Below, one piece after another: positions 1 to 9,951 of a stretch of 64,000 bases of DNA. The stretch's first letter is position 1. Each line of letters starts with the position of its first letter. The position numbers and the translations under genes are program-made. The notes under the pieces are model-generated. The model was not told the DNA's origin and searched no databases. It worked only from the letters and a program-made list of their open reading frames with translations. This DNA comes from Laccaria trichodermophora (lineage: Eukaryota > Basidiomycota > Agaricomycetes > Agaricales > Hydnangiaceae): positions 930,001 through 994,000 of the forward strand of contig JACTVC010000004.1 in NCBI GenBank assembly GCA_018417955.1. The letters are read 5' to 3'.

Positions 1-169
1 ATAAAAAGTCAGTGATCGAATAGGACGAAATAGATGATATCTTACCTGGAATTCCAGAACGGCTGCTGATTGGATAATTTGCATGTTGTCCCTCATAGGT
101 GATGGAATTTCCGTGAACAACCGTCAGGCAAGCTCCTGACACAACGACATTCTTCGAGTGGTCAAGCAT
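1..169 (-). CDS. NACHT NTPase copy I, exon 1 only (runs off left edge)
   Basis: This is the first coding exon of a fourth NACHT paralogue on the minus strand. The ATG is at 169-167 and the exon ends at 46 before a GTAAG donor, so it is 124 nt long, exactly the length of exon 1 in the other three copies. It reads MLDHSKNVVVSGACLTVVHG and continues with a SITYEGQ motif, matching the others. The rest of intron 1 runs to position 1 and the NACHT domain would lie outside the window. Whether the gene is intact cannot be judged here. Confidence 0.7.
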   Translation of the reverse strand, partial: MLDHSKNVVVSGACLTVVHGNSITYEGQHANYPISSRSGIPGKISSISSYSITDFL

Positions 170-1290
170 GCAGTGAAGGCGATGTTGTCTCCAGACGACC
201 TAGTCCTCATGTCGGCGTCTGTGGCAGATAAGCTTTGGATAAGCTCGGATTTGTGTCACGGTCACGTGGTGGCCTTACTGTACTAATTCAATCAATTCGT
301 TGCGCCTTGTGACCTGTGACCTGTGCGACGAAATTTTGGTTTCGTCGTGTCGCTGAGGGAGGTGTGACACGCCGAAAATTCGTCGAGCTGTAGGAGCAGT
401 TGGCCCGTTTTTTTGGTTTTAAAAAAATTGAAATAGAATTTGTTACAAGTCGCAGTAAGTGCGAAAAAGTCAACAAAAAAGCACTTTTTCACATTTCCGG
501 ACCTATCTACAGTCGCAGACAAACAAAGTCAACAAAAAATATCAAAGTTTACCAAATTCTTTGAAAATAGTCTTAATCGATGCAGATTGATGAGACGATT
601 CCAACAATACCAATTTCATCAAAATTTATCGAGCCGTTCCCTCATAAACTTCCAAATAAGGTTTTTAGGCCCTCAAAATTTGGCAGGACCATGAGAATTG
701 GTCTAAAAATCATGAAAAATAGTGCAATCGACTGCTTTTGATGAGAGGCAAATGATCCTGTAATATTGGAAGGTTCTGTCAAGCCGTTTTGGCTAAATAA
801 ATTCGAAAAGAATGACCTAAAATAGAAATTGATCGGTAATCAGGGCCCGCTCGGTGCCTTTCGGAGACCCTTAAGTCTTAGTTGAAGAGTGTTTACCGGA
901 ATTACAGTGGCCAAAGGCGCCGCTGCTTACACACAAATCATTTTCAGAAATTCAACTCCATCGTGAGCCACTTTGAGGTAAATTTGGTCACCTAAGACCC
1001 TGAATTGGGGCTACATATTTCGAAAAATTTGACCAAAAATTTGGCGGAACACATCCGCTCGTGGGAAAAACTTCAAAGGTGTGTTTTTCAATGTATTTCG
1101 ACGAGCTGATCAAGATTCTGAAAAAATATTGCTGAAATATTGGCTGGGGGCCGAGATATCAAATTTGTTGTCTTTGTTTGTCCGCGACTGTAGGGGTTTC
1201 GTCACTAGCTCCTGTGACCTGTGACTTCGCCAGATTTCGTCGATTTCGGACCCCCTGTGACGCGTGACCGACGAATTGATTGGATTAGTA

Positions 1291-2425
1291 CAAGGGGGTG
1301 TTAGGATTTGAAAGTCTGACCAGGGGTTGGGTAGGTAGGTCGGCCGCAGGCCACTTAAAAAAAAAAATGGAACCCCTTATAAAATTATCTTGAAATGGTC
1401 CTGGAAGGCCATCCTTTGCAGGATTTGAGTCCTACTACTGTACTAATACGACCAACTGTTCAGGCCCCTTGGGGTGTGACACCTTTTGACCATGTCTTCG
1501 TCGCTTCATTGTCCTGTGTGATGCGTGACGAAGAGTTTTTGCTCTTTGTCCACCACATATTTCTCAGACGGTTTGGCCCAGCAACCTATCAATTTTTTGG
1601 CTGGAAGGTAAGCATGCATCCTTCAAGTATAATATGATTCTAAATATGCCAAATATAATGTTTAAACAAGGCACTGCAGGTCTGGAAAAAAAATGACTAT
1701 TTTTAATTCAAAAAAAAAACTCTTCGAAACTTGGTGTGATGCGTGACATCACGCCGACTTCCCTTCCTTCACAACCCTTGTGATGCGTGACGTGAAGGCG
1801 TGGTCGTATTAGTACAGTAGGTCCTAATAAGCTCCCAAACATGTAGATGAGTCTGAATACAATGATATTTGAGGATGATGTCATAGTTTACAAATATTAT
1901 CTAATCTTAAATTTTCTTTAACATAACAGAACCCGTTCTGAAGGTGAAGTGACATTGCCATGACTGAAGAGGTATATTCACTAAAGATCACTTGACAAGT
2001 TACTGACAAGATGTTCAGAAACCTGTTCTTGATCCCAATGGATACACTATATGCCCCAATTGCAAAACTCGTGTACATTGCGGAACTGTGGGACTTGCCA
2101 ACCTTGAAAAGAACCATTGTGGAATGAAAATCTGTCTGAAAGCAAAGGAGGACTATTTTCCATATGAAAAAACTTGTATACCACTCACCTGCATTTTAGT
2201 ATCACCCAGATTGTGTTTCATTGGACATTGTTCCATGAAACTGGGTTTGCGAGGCCTGTGAGGCATCCGAGACAACTTGTAGAAGGGACAAAGATCGTGA
2301 CGATGATGTCACATTACCATATATGGAAGCGTGCCTGATTACGTAGGTAGGTAGGTCAAGCTCCAAGGGCTTAAAAAAAAAAAACGACCCCAGGTATTTT
2401 TTTTTAATCCTAAGACCCCCTTGGA
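1291..2425. mobile_element. Non-autonomous hAT element, CAAGGGGGT family, copy 1
   Basis: The element starts CAAGGGGGT at 1291 and ends with ACCCCCTTG at 2425. It is flanked by a perfect 8-bp duplication GATTAGTA (1283-1290 and 2426-2433), the hallmark of hAT transposition. Subterminal regions carry a poly-A tract next to a GACCCC/GGAACCCC motif and a 'cctacctacc' block that recur in the other copies. It contains no transposase. Inner sequence (about 1900-2330) matches the insides of copies at 3819 and 53807. MITE C is nested inside it. Confidence 0.88.
1438..1817. mobile_element. TA-target MITE C nested inside the hAT element
   Basis: A 380-bp element with terminal inverted repeats: left CTGTACTAATACGACCA, right the inverted copy TGGTCGTATTAGTACAG ending at 1817. 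TA flanks both sides (1436-1437 and 1818-1819). The first ten bases of the TIR equal those of MITE A, so the two belong to related families. Internal gtgatgcgtgac motifs occur near both ends. It has no coding capacity. Confidence 0.85.
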
Positions 2426-2438
2426 TTAGTACAGTATT

Positions 2439-2961
2439 TTTCAAACGAGTGCTGCACCTTCCACTGACTCAGAGTTATGACTGCTCACTGTTATGTTGAT
2501 GTGATTGTGCTTTTCCTCTTACAAAAGGAAACCATTCTAAACCTTGCCTAGAATCCAGAATTGGGTAGACAGAAATACAATATTCAATATCCAACCTCGA
2601 GGCCTGAGGTTAGATATTTATGTCACACCAATATGGCTTGCATTCTTGGTCGTCTCAGGAACTCCAACATTATATATGTCCTAGTACGGAACGGGCCATG
2701 ATCCCAGAATTTCCCCAAGAAACTCACGACTCAATTATCACCTTTCCGTGGGGACATGACTTCTCTTGGAGCGTCTCATTATAGTGAACCAGCAGCTTTT
2801 ATTCTGCCAAGTTGAACAGAAGCAGGCAAAGCATAAACCTACGCCCGGCCGTGGTCACCGCTTTCGCTAACTCATTGCGTCTCACCCCACATCGCTGGAT
2901 ATATGTGAGAGATCAATATCACGAATGGATGTGCAGGCGATTTTGACTATCAGAAGCCCAG
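2439..2961. other. Intergenic stretch, no gene seen
   Basis: Sequence between MITE A and the first gene remnant. I see no convincing coding exon or repeat here. By synteny with the region upstream of NACHT copy II it should be the promoter side of NACHT copy I. Confidence 0.5.
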
Positions 2962-3800
2962 GTGGTAGCTCACAATAACTCGCTTCAAACTGTTTTACCC
3001 TCCTTGTCCAATCTCAGCATTCCACTCGATTCGCTCATCTATTCAAGCTCAAAAGGAATCAGCGACTGCCCCATCATGACAATCACAGAGTTTGGTGGTT
3101 TGAGGCACCTCTTGGGCACCTCCAACTCAGCTCTTTACACCTCCTTGGGTCTTAACGAGGGAACCTCTCCTTGCTACCCTGGCCAACCACCCACAAGCTG
3201 TCCCAACTTGAATCTATTCATTTTTATATAAAATCCGAGATAATGCAGGTTGTTTTTGACAGGCTTCTTCACGGAACATGCCTTTATAACGAAGGTCAGT
3301 GTTTCCGGTTTATCTCATGGTATTTTGACGGTATTACTTTTATTTAGGTGAAGACAATGAGTTTATTCACATCCATCAATCTTCCCTCCCTCAGCATCTT
3401 CGCAAAGTCAGCATCCAGCTTGAGCTGCGGTTTTTGTTTGCAATGTTCAAAAATGCACTTCTCAGTGTCGCTTTGCAACTTCTTCTCACAAAATCGCGAC
3501 ACTACCTCGCCTGGAGTAATTAGCATTTTCCTGCAACATTTGCGCCTCGTCTGGAAAGTGCTGGATGCCCGAACACATCCATTGTCTGGAAAATCGTTCA
3601 GAGCCCTCAACATCAATATCTTACATTCCAAAAGGTATCTGTCCAACAGGATCATTCGCATGATATCTAAAATCTTCCTCAGTGACAGGAATCCGGAATG
3701 CTGCGCCTCAGAAAGGTGGACCCCTACAAGCCACTTTATTGACGAATTATCTCACAGTCTCTTCAACGGAAGTAGGAGGTTGGGGTTTTTGAAAATTACA
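2962..3800 (+). pseudogene. Gene remnant, copy 1 of a tandem pair (unidentified family)
   Basis: Several short plus-strand open stretches (2962-3231, 3348-3800) read like exons of one protein. No family is recognised. Residues such as LDARTHPLSGKSFRALNINI (about 3560-3620) match LDARAHQLSGKSFQALNVDI in the second remnant at 4328-4716, and DNA similarity covers about 3450-3800 versus 4335-4716. The reading frame is broken between the stretches. The upstream part (near 2977) resembles 14638, in the region upstream of NACHT copy II, so this gene probably sat in the ancestral block and was mostly lost elsewhere. Function unknown; an F-box/LRR-type protein is only a guess from the leucine-rich texture. 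Confidence 0.45.
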
Positions 3801-3818
3801 CATTCCGCAGATCTTAGC

Positions 3819-4325
3819 CAAGGGGGTCTTAGGATTAAAAAAAAATACCCAGGGTCAATTTTTTTTTTAAGCCCTTGGAGGTTGACCTACCTACCTACGT
3901 AATCAGGCACATACCCATATACTATGCCCTATCAGTACTTCAGCAGACCCTCTCAGTCAGCACTTCCCTGATCTCAGACTTTCCACAAAACATCTTGCCA
4001 CAAAATTTGATACAGGGCCTCCTGGGTATAATCCAATCTAACTCCGCTTTTTTTCATCAAAAAAAACGAAGAATTGGCGAAGTTCTGTTTTTTGACCAGT
4101 CACGGTCTGTCACGTTCATCCACCAAAAAATGTGACATTTGTGACCGCTGACTGAGAGGGTCTGCCGAAGTACTGATATAGCATAGTATGGTAATGTGAC
4201 ATCATCATCATGATCACTTCAATGTCCCTCTACTTGTCCCAGATGCCTCACAGGCCTTGCAAACCCAGTTTTGCAGAACAGTTTCCAATGAAACACAACC
4301 TAGGTGATGCTAAAATGTAGGTGAG
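3819..4325. mobile_element. Truncated hAT element, CAAGGGGGT family, copy 2
   Basis: Starts CAAGGGGGTCTTAGG at 3819, followed by the family A-tract and GGGTCAA motif and the cctacctacctacgtaatcaggcac block. It aligns in inverse orientation with the right half of the element at 1291-2425, up to a gtgagt at about 4320-4325, where sequence switches abruptly to the second gene remnant. The right terminus and target duplication are missing. MITE D (3922-4186) lies inside it. Confidence 0.75.
3922..4186. mobile_element. 265-bp TA-target MITE D
   Basis: The ends are long imperfect inverted repeats: the left reads CTATGCCCTATCAGTACTTC and goes on CAGCAGACCCTCTCAGTCAGC; the right is its inverted copy ending GCATAG. 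TA flanks both ends (3920-3921, 4187-4188). The related hAT copies at 1291-2425 and 53807-54523 carry the empty site ccatatatgg(t/c)aat, so exactly one TA was duplicated. No coding capacity. Confidence 0.85.
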
Positions 4326-4327
4326 TA

Positions 4328-4716
4328 CCAAGAACGCGCTTCTCAGCGTTGTCTCGCTACTCCATTCCAACAAGATCGCAACACTTCCTCGTCTCGAAGA
4401 ACTAGCATTCTCGTGCAATGGCGCCGACATTGATAACCTTCGCGCTCCCTTCGACATGTCCATCTGGAAAGCGCTGGACGCCCGAGCACATCAGCTGTCT
4501 GGAAAATCGTTCCAAGCCCTCAATGTCGATATATTCCATCCCGAATGGTATCTGTCCAACGGGATCATTCGCATGATATCTAGAAATCTCCCTCAGTTAC
4601 AGGAATCTGGAATTCTGCAGCTCGGATTGAAGGCGGATCCCTACAAGTCAGTTGGCATCTTTATTGACAAATATCTGACGGTCTCTACAACAGAAGTAGG
4701 AGGTTGGGGGTTTTGA
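4328..4716 (+). pseudogene. Gene remnant, copy 2 of a tandem pair
   Basis: An open plus-strand frame of about 130 codons ending TGA at 4714-4716, paralogous to the remnant at about 3450-3800 (shared motifs LSGKSF, YLSN, IIRMIS, and the end 'gaagtaggaggttggg'). It lacks a proper 5' end because it joins directly to a truncated hAT element. The family is unidentified. It could be the 3' exon of a live gene if the upstream exons are spliced over the hAT sequence, but the truncation argues for a remnant. Confidence 0.45.
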
Positions 4717-4719
4717 CAT

Positions 4720-5501
4720 TTTCTGACTTGAGCCGCCTCTACAGATTCCGCAGATTTGTAAATTGTAATATTAACCTTCAACTTGTACCCAAGGAACGAA
4801 ACGTTCTAATAAATCACAATGTTTATTCCATATCCATGACTGCTCTTTGAATCCGTCTTGGCATGGTTACAGTGTAGAGGTAATTAGTTCGTCTGTTTTA
4901 CTTCGTGAAGTTGCCGCTACAGAACAATATACAGTAGTATAGAGTGGGTCCTTTCAATCACTGTCTATCTCCACCTCCGTCATTGGTTCTCCCCTCTCAT
5001 TTTCAGTGCGAATTGGTGGGTTCAAGCTCTGCTAAATGAAGGATAGAGTCCTTACCCACCTCGTGGTCTTCTACACCCAGTTTCTTACATTTTTTTAAAC
5101 CCAGGAAGTTATTTTCCCCTGAAAGGTACAGATGTCAGTTGAGCTGTGGGAGGGGGGAAAGTCTACCATCGATAGACAAGGTGCCGCTCCGTTCAGTATA
5201 TATCCAGCGCATTGTGGGAAGGGAACTTGAATTCCTGTTTCAACGGGAAAGTGAGCTTGTGCGCAGTATTTGTCGCGGGTTACTGCATCACACATAAGGG
5301 CTCCTGCAAACGGAGGGTTTTTGTCTTTTTGGAACCGGCGGACTAGAAATTAATCAGGAATGGAGGTGTATTGAAACCATAAATCTTAACACTTTTCGCA
5401 ATGACACCAGTAAATGAAAGTAAGTATTGAGGTGTACCTCAGCTCGGCAGATACCGTATATATAAATATGAGACTTGAATGCCAACCCATTAATCACTTA
5501 T
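4720..5501. repeat. Spacer of the duplicated NACHT block (3' side)
   Basis: About 780 bp that recur at 18690-19229 plus 19898-19970, and in part at 35666-35800 in inverse orientation. Shared landmarks are 'gattttcccct', 'gtacagatgtcagtt', 'ccagcgcattgtg', 'aaggg..ctgcaaa', and 'gtatatataa..gacttgaatgcc'. In the paralogue at 19.2 kb a hAT MITE is inserted at the site that is empty here at about 5405-5416. No gene seen. Confidence 0.7.
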
Positions 5502-5972
5502 GTCGACGAATTTACCGGCAATTGCCGGAAGCCTACCCGTTTTGGAAGGGTCAGGGTCAGGCACATGCCTGCAAGGCGCGCCTCGTCTTGGGCGCTCCCG
5601 CCAAGCAAAGGTGCACCCCCTCTCTGTTTCGCCCCTCTCTGTGTTTTCCCCCCGTCGCCGCTTTGCTTTTCCGATGTTGGCTTCGAGGGGTCTTTTATTC
5701 CTTTGCTTTTCTTCCTTCCCCACCCCACTTTCCCCTTTCCCCTGGTTCCCTCGCTGTAGTTAGCCAACAAGCATGTAATTAGACAGAATACCATCTCAGT
5801 TTCACTCCTCACGGTGCGGAAATGAAACATTCACTCGATTAGAAGATGAGACAATATTACTAGTGGATAAACTATCTCTTTACCCTCCCCCCTGGCCTTC
5901 ACGGATACATGGAAAGGAAAAAATCACAGGCTTTACCTTACCTTGCCTGTGCATGCCCCTCACACTCAGCCC
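5502..5972. other. Left end of the insertion, pyrimidine-rich, no gene
   Basis: The non-coding end of the 6.1-kb insertion. It is strongly C/T-rich at about 5600-5760, which creates overlapping open frames on both strands without protein character. It contains small palindromes such as ccggcaattgccgg near 5515. Confidence 0.5.
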
Positions 5973-8406
5973 TCAATCCTCTGAGCCCTCCTCAGCTTCC
6001 TGGGATGCTTCTCGAGAACCACGCTCCTCTGGGGTCCCATACTTGCTTCGGCGTCGTGCCTTGACTTTCACGCGGATGGCTTTCAAGAGCTGTGTAAAGC
6101 CTGTTTTGGCATCTGGGTACTCGCTTAGGAATCCGTCAACGCTCCGTCCCAATCTGATGCACCAACACATGCTTAAGCTATCCGAAACCAATGATTTCAC
6201 ATGAAGCGCGCACCTCACGAATTCATTGAACACTCGCTCTCTCTGGCCACACTTACTTCCCATGACCTCGCGCATTTCTCCTGTGTACCACTCCTCCGGC
6301 CAGTCCTTGAGGGCGAGCTTTGTGATCGGATCGACCTCTTCCCACTGCTTGATGGCTCGTCTCCATGCCCCGCGAGATCGTCCAAGGTCAGGAATGGATA
6401 CATTGATGGGTGGCGCCATTTTTGCTGTGGGGTGTGATTGAACTTCACGCTCGGGAGGCGGTGTCGTTCCAGGTCTTGAATGGGTGTCGGGGCTCACATC
6501 TCTTGAGACCCTCCTGACAATGTTATCAGAGGGAACAAGATACGGCGCAGCGGACGCCCTTGATGTTTGCCAGGTGTGTGAGATGCATTCCAGCCTTGTC
6601 CCTGTGTGATAGTCTGACGGCTGGGATTGGTCCACTGCAACAGATGTCCCTGCGTCTGATTGTTGATTAGGGAGCTCGAGTTCGACACTGGCGGACTTGG
6701 AATTTGGATGAATGCGGGCGCTCGCAAGCGTGAGCCTGATTGTCCGTTCCAAGCTGTCAATCTTGCAGTCAACACTGTACTTCATCTGCCGGATCTCCTC
6801 CGTCGACGCAAGATTTCCTCCAGTATGTTCTCCCATAAAGCTTTGGTCCAAGCCAAGTGGCAGGGGGTGGAGGGCATTCCCATGCCCGTTTTCGTAGCTT
6901 TGCAGTGAGTCCATCAAGTATTTCATCAACATATCAACCTGACGATTTTTTGTGTCACTGGCTTTGCAGATACTGTGGGGAAAGGCCAGTGGGCCACTCA
7001 CATTTTCTCCAATCGCCCAACCTCCCCACCATCGAATCCAGCTTAACGGCCATCGCCTGCCAACAGGCGCACTCGCAAATCGGTATTGCGCACCACCCTG
7101 TCGGAAGCAGTGTGTCGTATAGTGTTTTTTGAGGCTGGCTGCAGCAGTAAACTTGGTAAGAAGCGCTTGAAGTAAATCATAGCTCATATCCCTTTTGGGA
7201 TGAACTATGCCATTAGGTGCGACGTAAGGAAAAATAAAATCGTCATCCTCCGGAGCCCGATTGGGCTGGAGTCCTTGTAGGAATGCCCTCCACTTCATTA
7301 AGTGAGTACTCATGTCGATCTCCAGGATATCTTGCTTATAGATCTCATATGTGCAGCCTACAAAAAATCGGTTTAGATTGGCCCTCAATGCTTCCCTACT
7401 CAGGTTCTTGGACTCACTGGTTCGGGGACCATCATACCCTTGTGCGTGCTGCCAGCCCTTTCTGTTTTCGAGATGAACCTTAAAGTGAGGGATGTAGTAC
7501 GGCGCTGGGCCGTGACATCCTTCTTCAATATCCCCCACCTCTAACGTGAGCAATTCAAAACACCTGAGATAACGGGTGAGTCCTTCAAATACCCCGGAAC
7601 GTGTGCAGGAAACTACCTTGTCCACAGTGTGAATGCTGAGCTGACAAACGCTCTCATGAGTGCGTGTTCAAGACGAAACTTTAAGGTTTCGATGTCCTTT
7701 AACGGCATTGTAAGTAACTCGTCAGGGCAAGTTTCTTCGGACCACTGCATCAGCTTTTGGAGCTCTTCGATGGACATTGCTTCAGCATGGTTACGAGTCG
7801 CTGAATAGCCTTTTTTCTTTGACCTCGTTTTAACCGCATTCAACACAGAAAGAACGGCAGGTGCCCGCGCTGGACATCCCCGAACGGTTCCTGTCTTCTC
7901 CTCAAACATGTATGGACCATCGTATGTGTTGCCGTCCCTATTTAAGAATGGTTGGCTGTCATTTATTGAGTTACGAATGATTGTACTCACATGTTATCCC
8001 AGTATGCCGCAAAGCCACCATGGATGCCCACAGCCGTGCTTTTGCCCAGGCCCTCAGTAAAACACTTCTGAACCATGAACATCTCGACGGCCATTGCAGA
8101 ATAACGGTTCGGCGGCTTGTCAAACGCCTTTGCAAGCTCTTCAGTCACGATACCCTCGGCACAGACATCTTCTCCCCTCTGCATTCTCTCTGCAACAACA
8201 GTGGCGAGGAATTTCTTTCCCCTCTCGACATGTCCCCCGTATGCCTTATCTGTGTTGTTAACGGCCGAATACTCTTTAACCCGTGTGTCTCGAGTCTTTT
8301 GCAGAGTTGCCAAACTAGCTGACTGGACTTGGGTTTTTTTCTTTGCAGCACGTCGAGGCTTTGGACCAGATGCAGCTGACACCTTGTTGGATGCTTTTGG
8401 AGCCAT
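5973..8406 (-). CDS. Crypton-like tyrosine recombinase (intact, 775 aa)
   Basis: The CDS is complement(5973..7563, 7617..7937, 7991..8406), with canonical GT-AG introns and a length divisible by three. It starts MAPKASNKVSAASG with a basic Lys/Arg-rich tail. An N-terminal helical region is followed by a catalytic domain with the tyrosine recombinase residues in order: Arg in AFTLWTR (split by intron 2), the box TTHCFRQGGAQ (HxxR), then RWWGGW, and the nucleophile in MKYLMDSLQSYE. The C-terminal part contains WRRAIKQWEE and ALKDWPEEWYTG, which resemble the GCR1_C DNA-binding domain found in Cryptons. Such enzymes integrate circular or linear DNA by strand exchange through a phosphotyrosine. 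No frameshift or stop is seen, so it could be active. It lies 0.5 kb from the left end of the 6.1-kb insertion and is transcribed toward that end. The family call comes from motifs; the Crypton subclass is less certain. Confidence 0.82.
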
Positions 8407-8519
8407 GATGTGTGCGTATGATGTGAAGAACACTCTTCAATCCCCAAACCACCTATGTTTCAGCTTAGCACACCGTCGATCGACAGTGATATCACCGTCA
8501 ACCCTGATGTACCTCAACC

Positions 8520-9951
8520 CGAGCTAGCTATCAAGCAACCGAAGTGTATTGTACAGACCAAAAATACAGTGTACATGATCCAAAATGAGTGAAGAGAGGC
8601 CAAATAGCTCGTTGTCGTGCCGAAAAGACCACCAGCAGCAGCTGGTTGCTGGGTTGTGGACGTACTGCTGAATCAACTGCCACTTGTAGCTGGCTGTTGA
8701 GTGGTGGATGTGCTTCCGAATAGCCGTGGTCAAAGTACTACTGAACAGGCCGCCACCTGCAGCTAGCTGTTGTGCCGTTGTAGCACTCCCAAAAAGACCG
8801 CCACCTCAGCTGGTTGTTGCATGGTCGTAGTATTCCCAAAGAGACTGCCACCCACAGCTGGCTGTTGCATGTTGGTGGTATTGCCAAACAGACCACCACC
8901 AGTAGCTGGTTGTTGAGTAGCCTTGGTGGTATGCCGCTGATTCCCTGGATTCGCAAACGGCCCCGCACCCCCTCCATCAGCTCCTCCTCTGCCCCCAAAT
9001 ACCCCCCCAGGTTCATCGTCTGATCCGTGTTCATATTCCCAAACAAATTCCCACCCGTGCCCATGTTCGGTGTCGTAGCAGTCACCATCGTAGTCATGTT
9101 ATTAAGAACATGCAGCATCGGCTGCGCTTGTAACGAGGTTGTCGGTTGAATCCCAAATATTGACGGTTGGGTTTGCTGAGGTTGTTGCGGGTTGCCGTTG
9201 CCGAAGATGCTTGGCTGCTCGCAGGCTCCTGCTCAGTCTGCTGAGTCTGCCGATTGAGATTTGACGTTTGAAGAGGAAGGGGTTGAGGACGTTGACCGAG
9301 AGGAGGGATGATTCTTGTAGCGTGTTGAAGCGAGCATGGATTGGGAGGGTCCAATTGACGAGAATGCCCCGATGTTCCCAGGTGATCTCGGCCTGACAAT
9401 TCATGTAATCGCCTTGAGGGAGCGTCTCGAGCTAATGGACATGAATAAGTGAGCTTCAAATGGTATGATCATCAACCCAAAGCATACCTCAAGCTCTTTC
9501 CAATACTTGCAGACCTCCAATCATCAAAAAACGTGTGTTACGCAGGGGGGTATTCAACCTCAGGCCTCATGCCTTGCCAGGCTTGTATACTGTATGACGA
9601 GTTAGTAGGTTGCTTGCTTTGTAAGGAAAGCGGCGACGACATACCTTTGACCATCTTGACGTTGATGACGGGTGCTTGATTAGCTGCATAAAAACGAGTA
9701 CACTGGATGTGTGATGAATGGGAGCAAGAAACAAACAGGGTTATGCTAACCTGACGCACAGCTTGAGCATTGAAATGCATTGGTAGAGGTGCCTGCGACA
9801 TCCTAAACCCCCAGTTCTTGCAGAGGTATGTAGATGGCGTGGAATGAGAAGTCGTTTCATTGTCGATGTTCAGGCGAAACAATTGTTTGTTGAGGAAGCG
9901 TGATGAATACACGTGACTTGAACGCGTCGCGTCGCGCCATGAGAGGCACAT
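8520..9951 (-). pseudogene. FG/GLFG-repeat nucleoporin-like remnant
   Basis: Minus-strand translation gives phenylalanine-glycine repeats separated by Gln/Thr/Asn spacers: SIFGNGN, SIFGIQ, NLFGNMN, GLFGNTT, SLFGNTTT, GLFGSATT, GLFGTTT. FG repeats of this type form the permeability barrier of nuclear pores. The DNA has a loose unit of about 60 bp. The frame must be changed several times (for example around 9110, 8830 and 8700) to follow the repeats, so it is unlikely to make a full product. Upstream pieces (9951-9460) may be earlier exons but are not recognised. It sits inside the 6.1-kb insertion beside the recombinase gene, so it may be captured host sequence. Which nucleoporin it derives from is unclear. 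Confidence 0.55.

Larger units (their letters stand above)
276..2438. mobile_element. TA-target MITE A (Tc1/mariner-like), split by a hAT insertion
   Basis: The left terminus at 278-300 begins CTGTACTAATTCAATCAATT. The right terminus is its inverted copy, acgaattgattggattagta followed by CAG, but it is interrupted by the hAT element at 1291-2425, so the last three bases lie at 2434-2436. TA dinucleotides flank both ends (276-277 and 2437-2438), as expected for Tc1/mariner-type elements. Without the inserted hAT the element is about 1.0 kb. It has no coding potential and carries subterminal repeats of the type gtgacctgtgacc / gtgacgcgtgacc. The superfamily is inferred from the target site only. 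Confidence 0.75.

Noticed and set aside
5414..5830. Cluster of five overlapping open frames on both strands
   Set aside because: They arise from a C/T-rich stretch that lacks stop codons; no domain, no splice logic, and they overlap each other.
9449..9679. 76-codon plus-strand frame with Cys residues
   Set aside because: Overlaps the minus-strand FG-repeat locus; no recognised motif.
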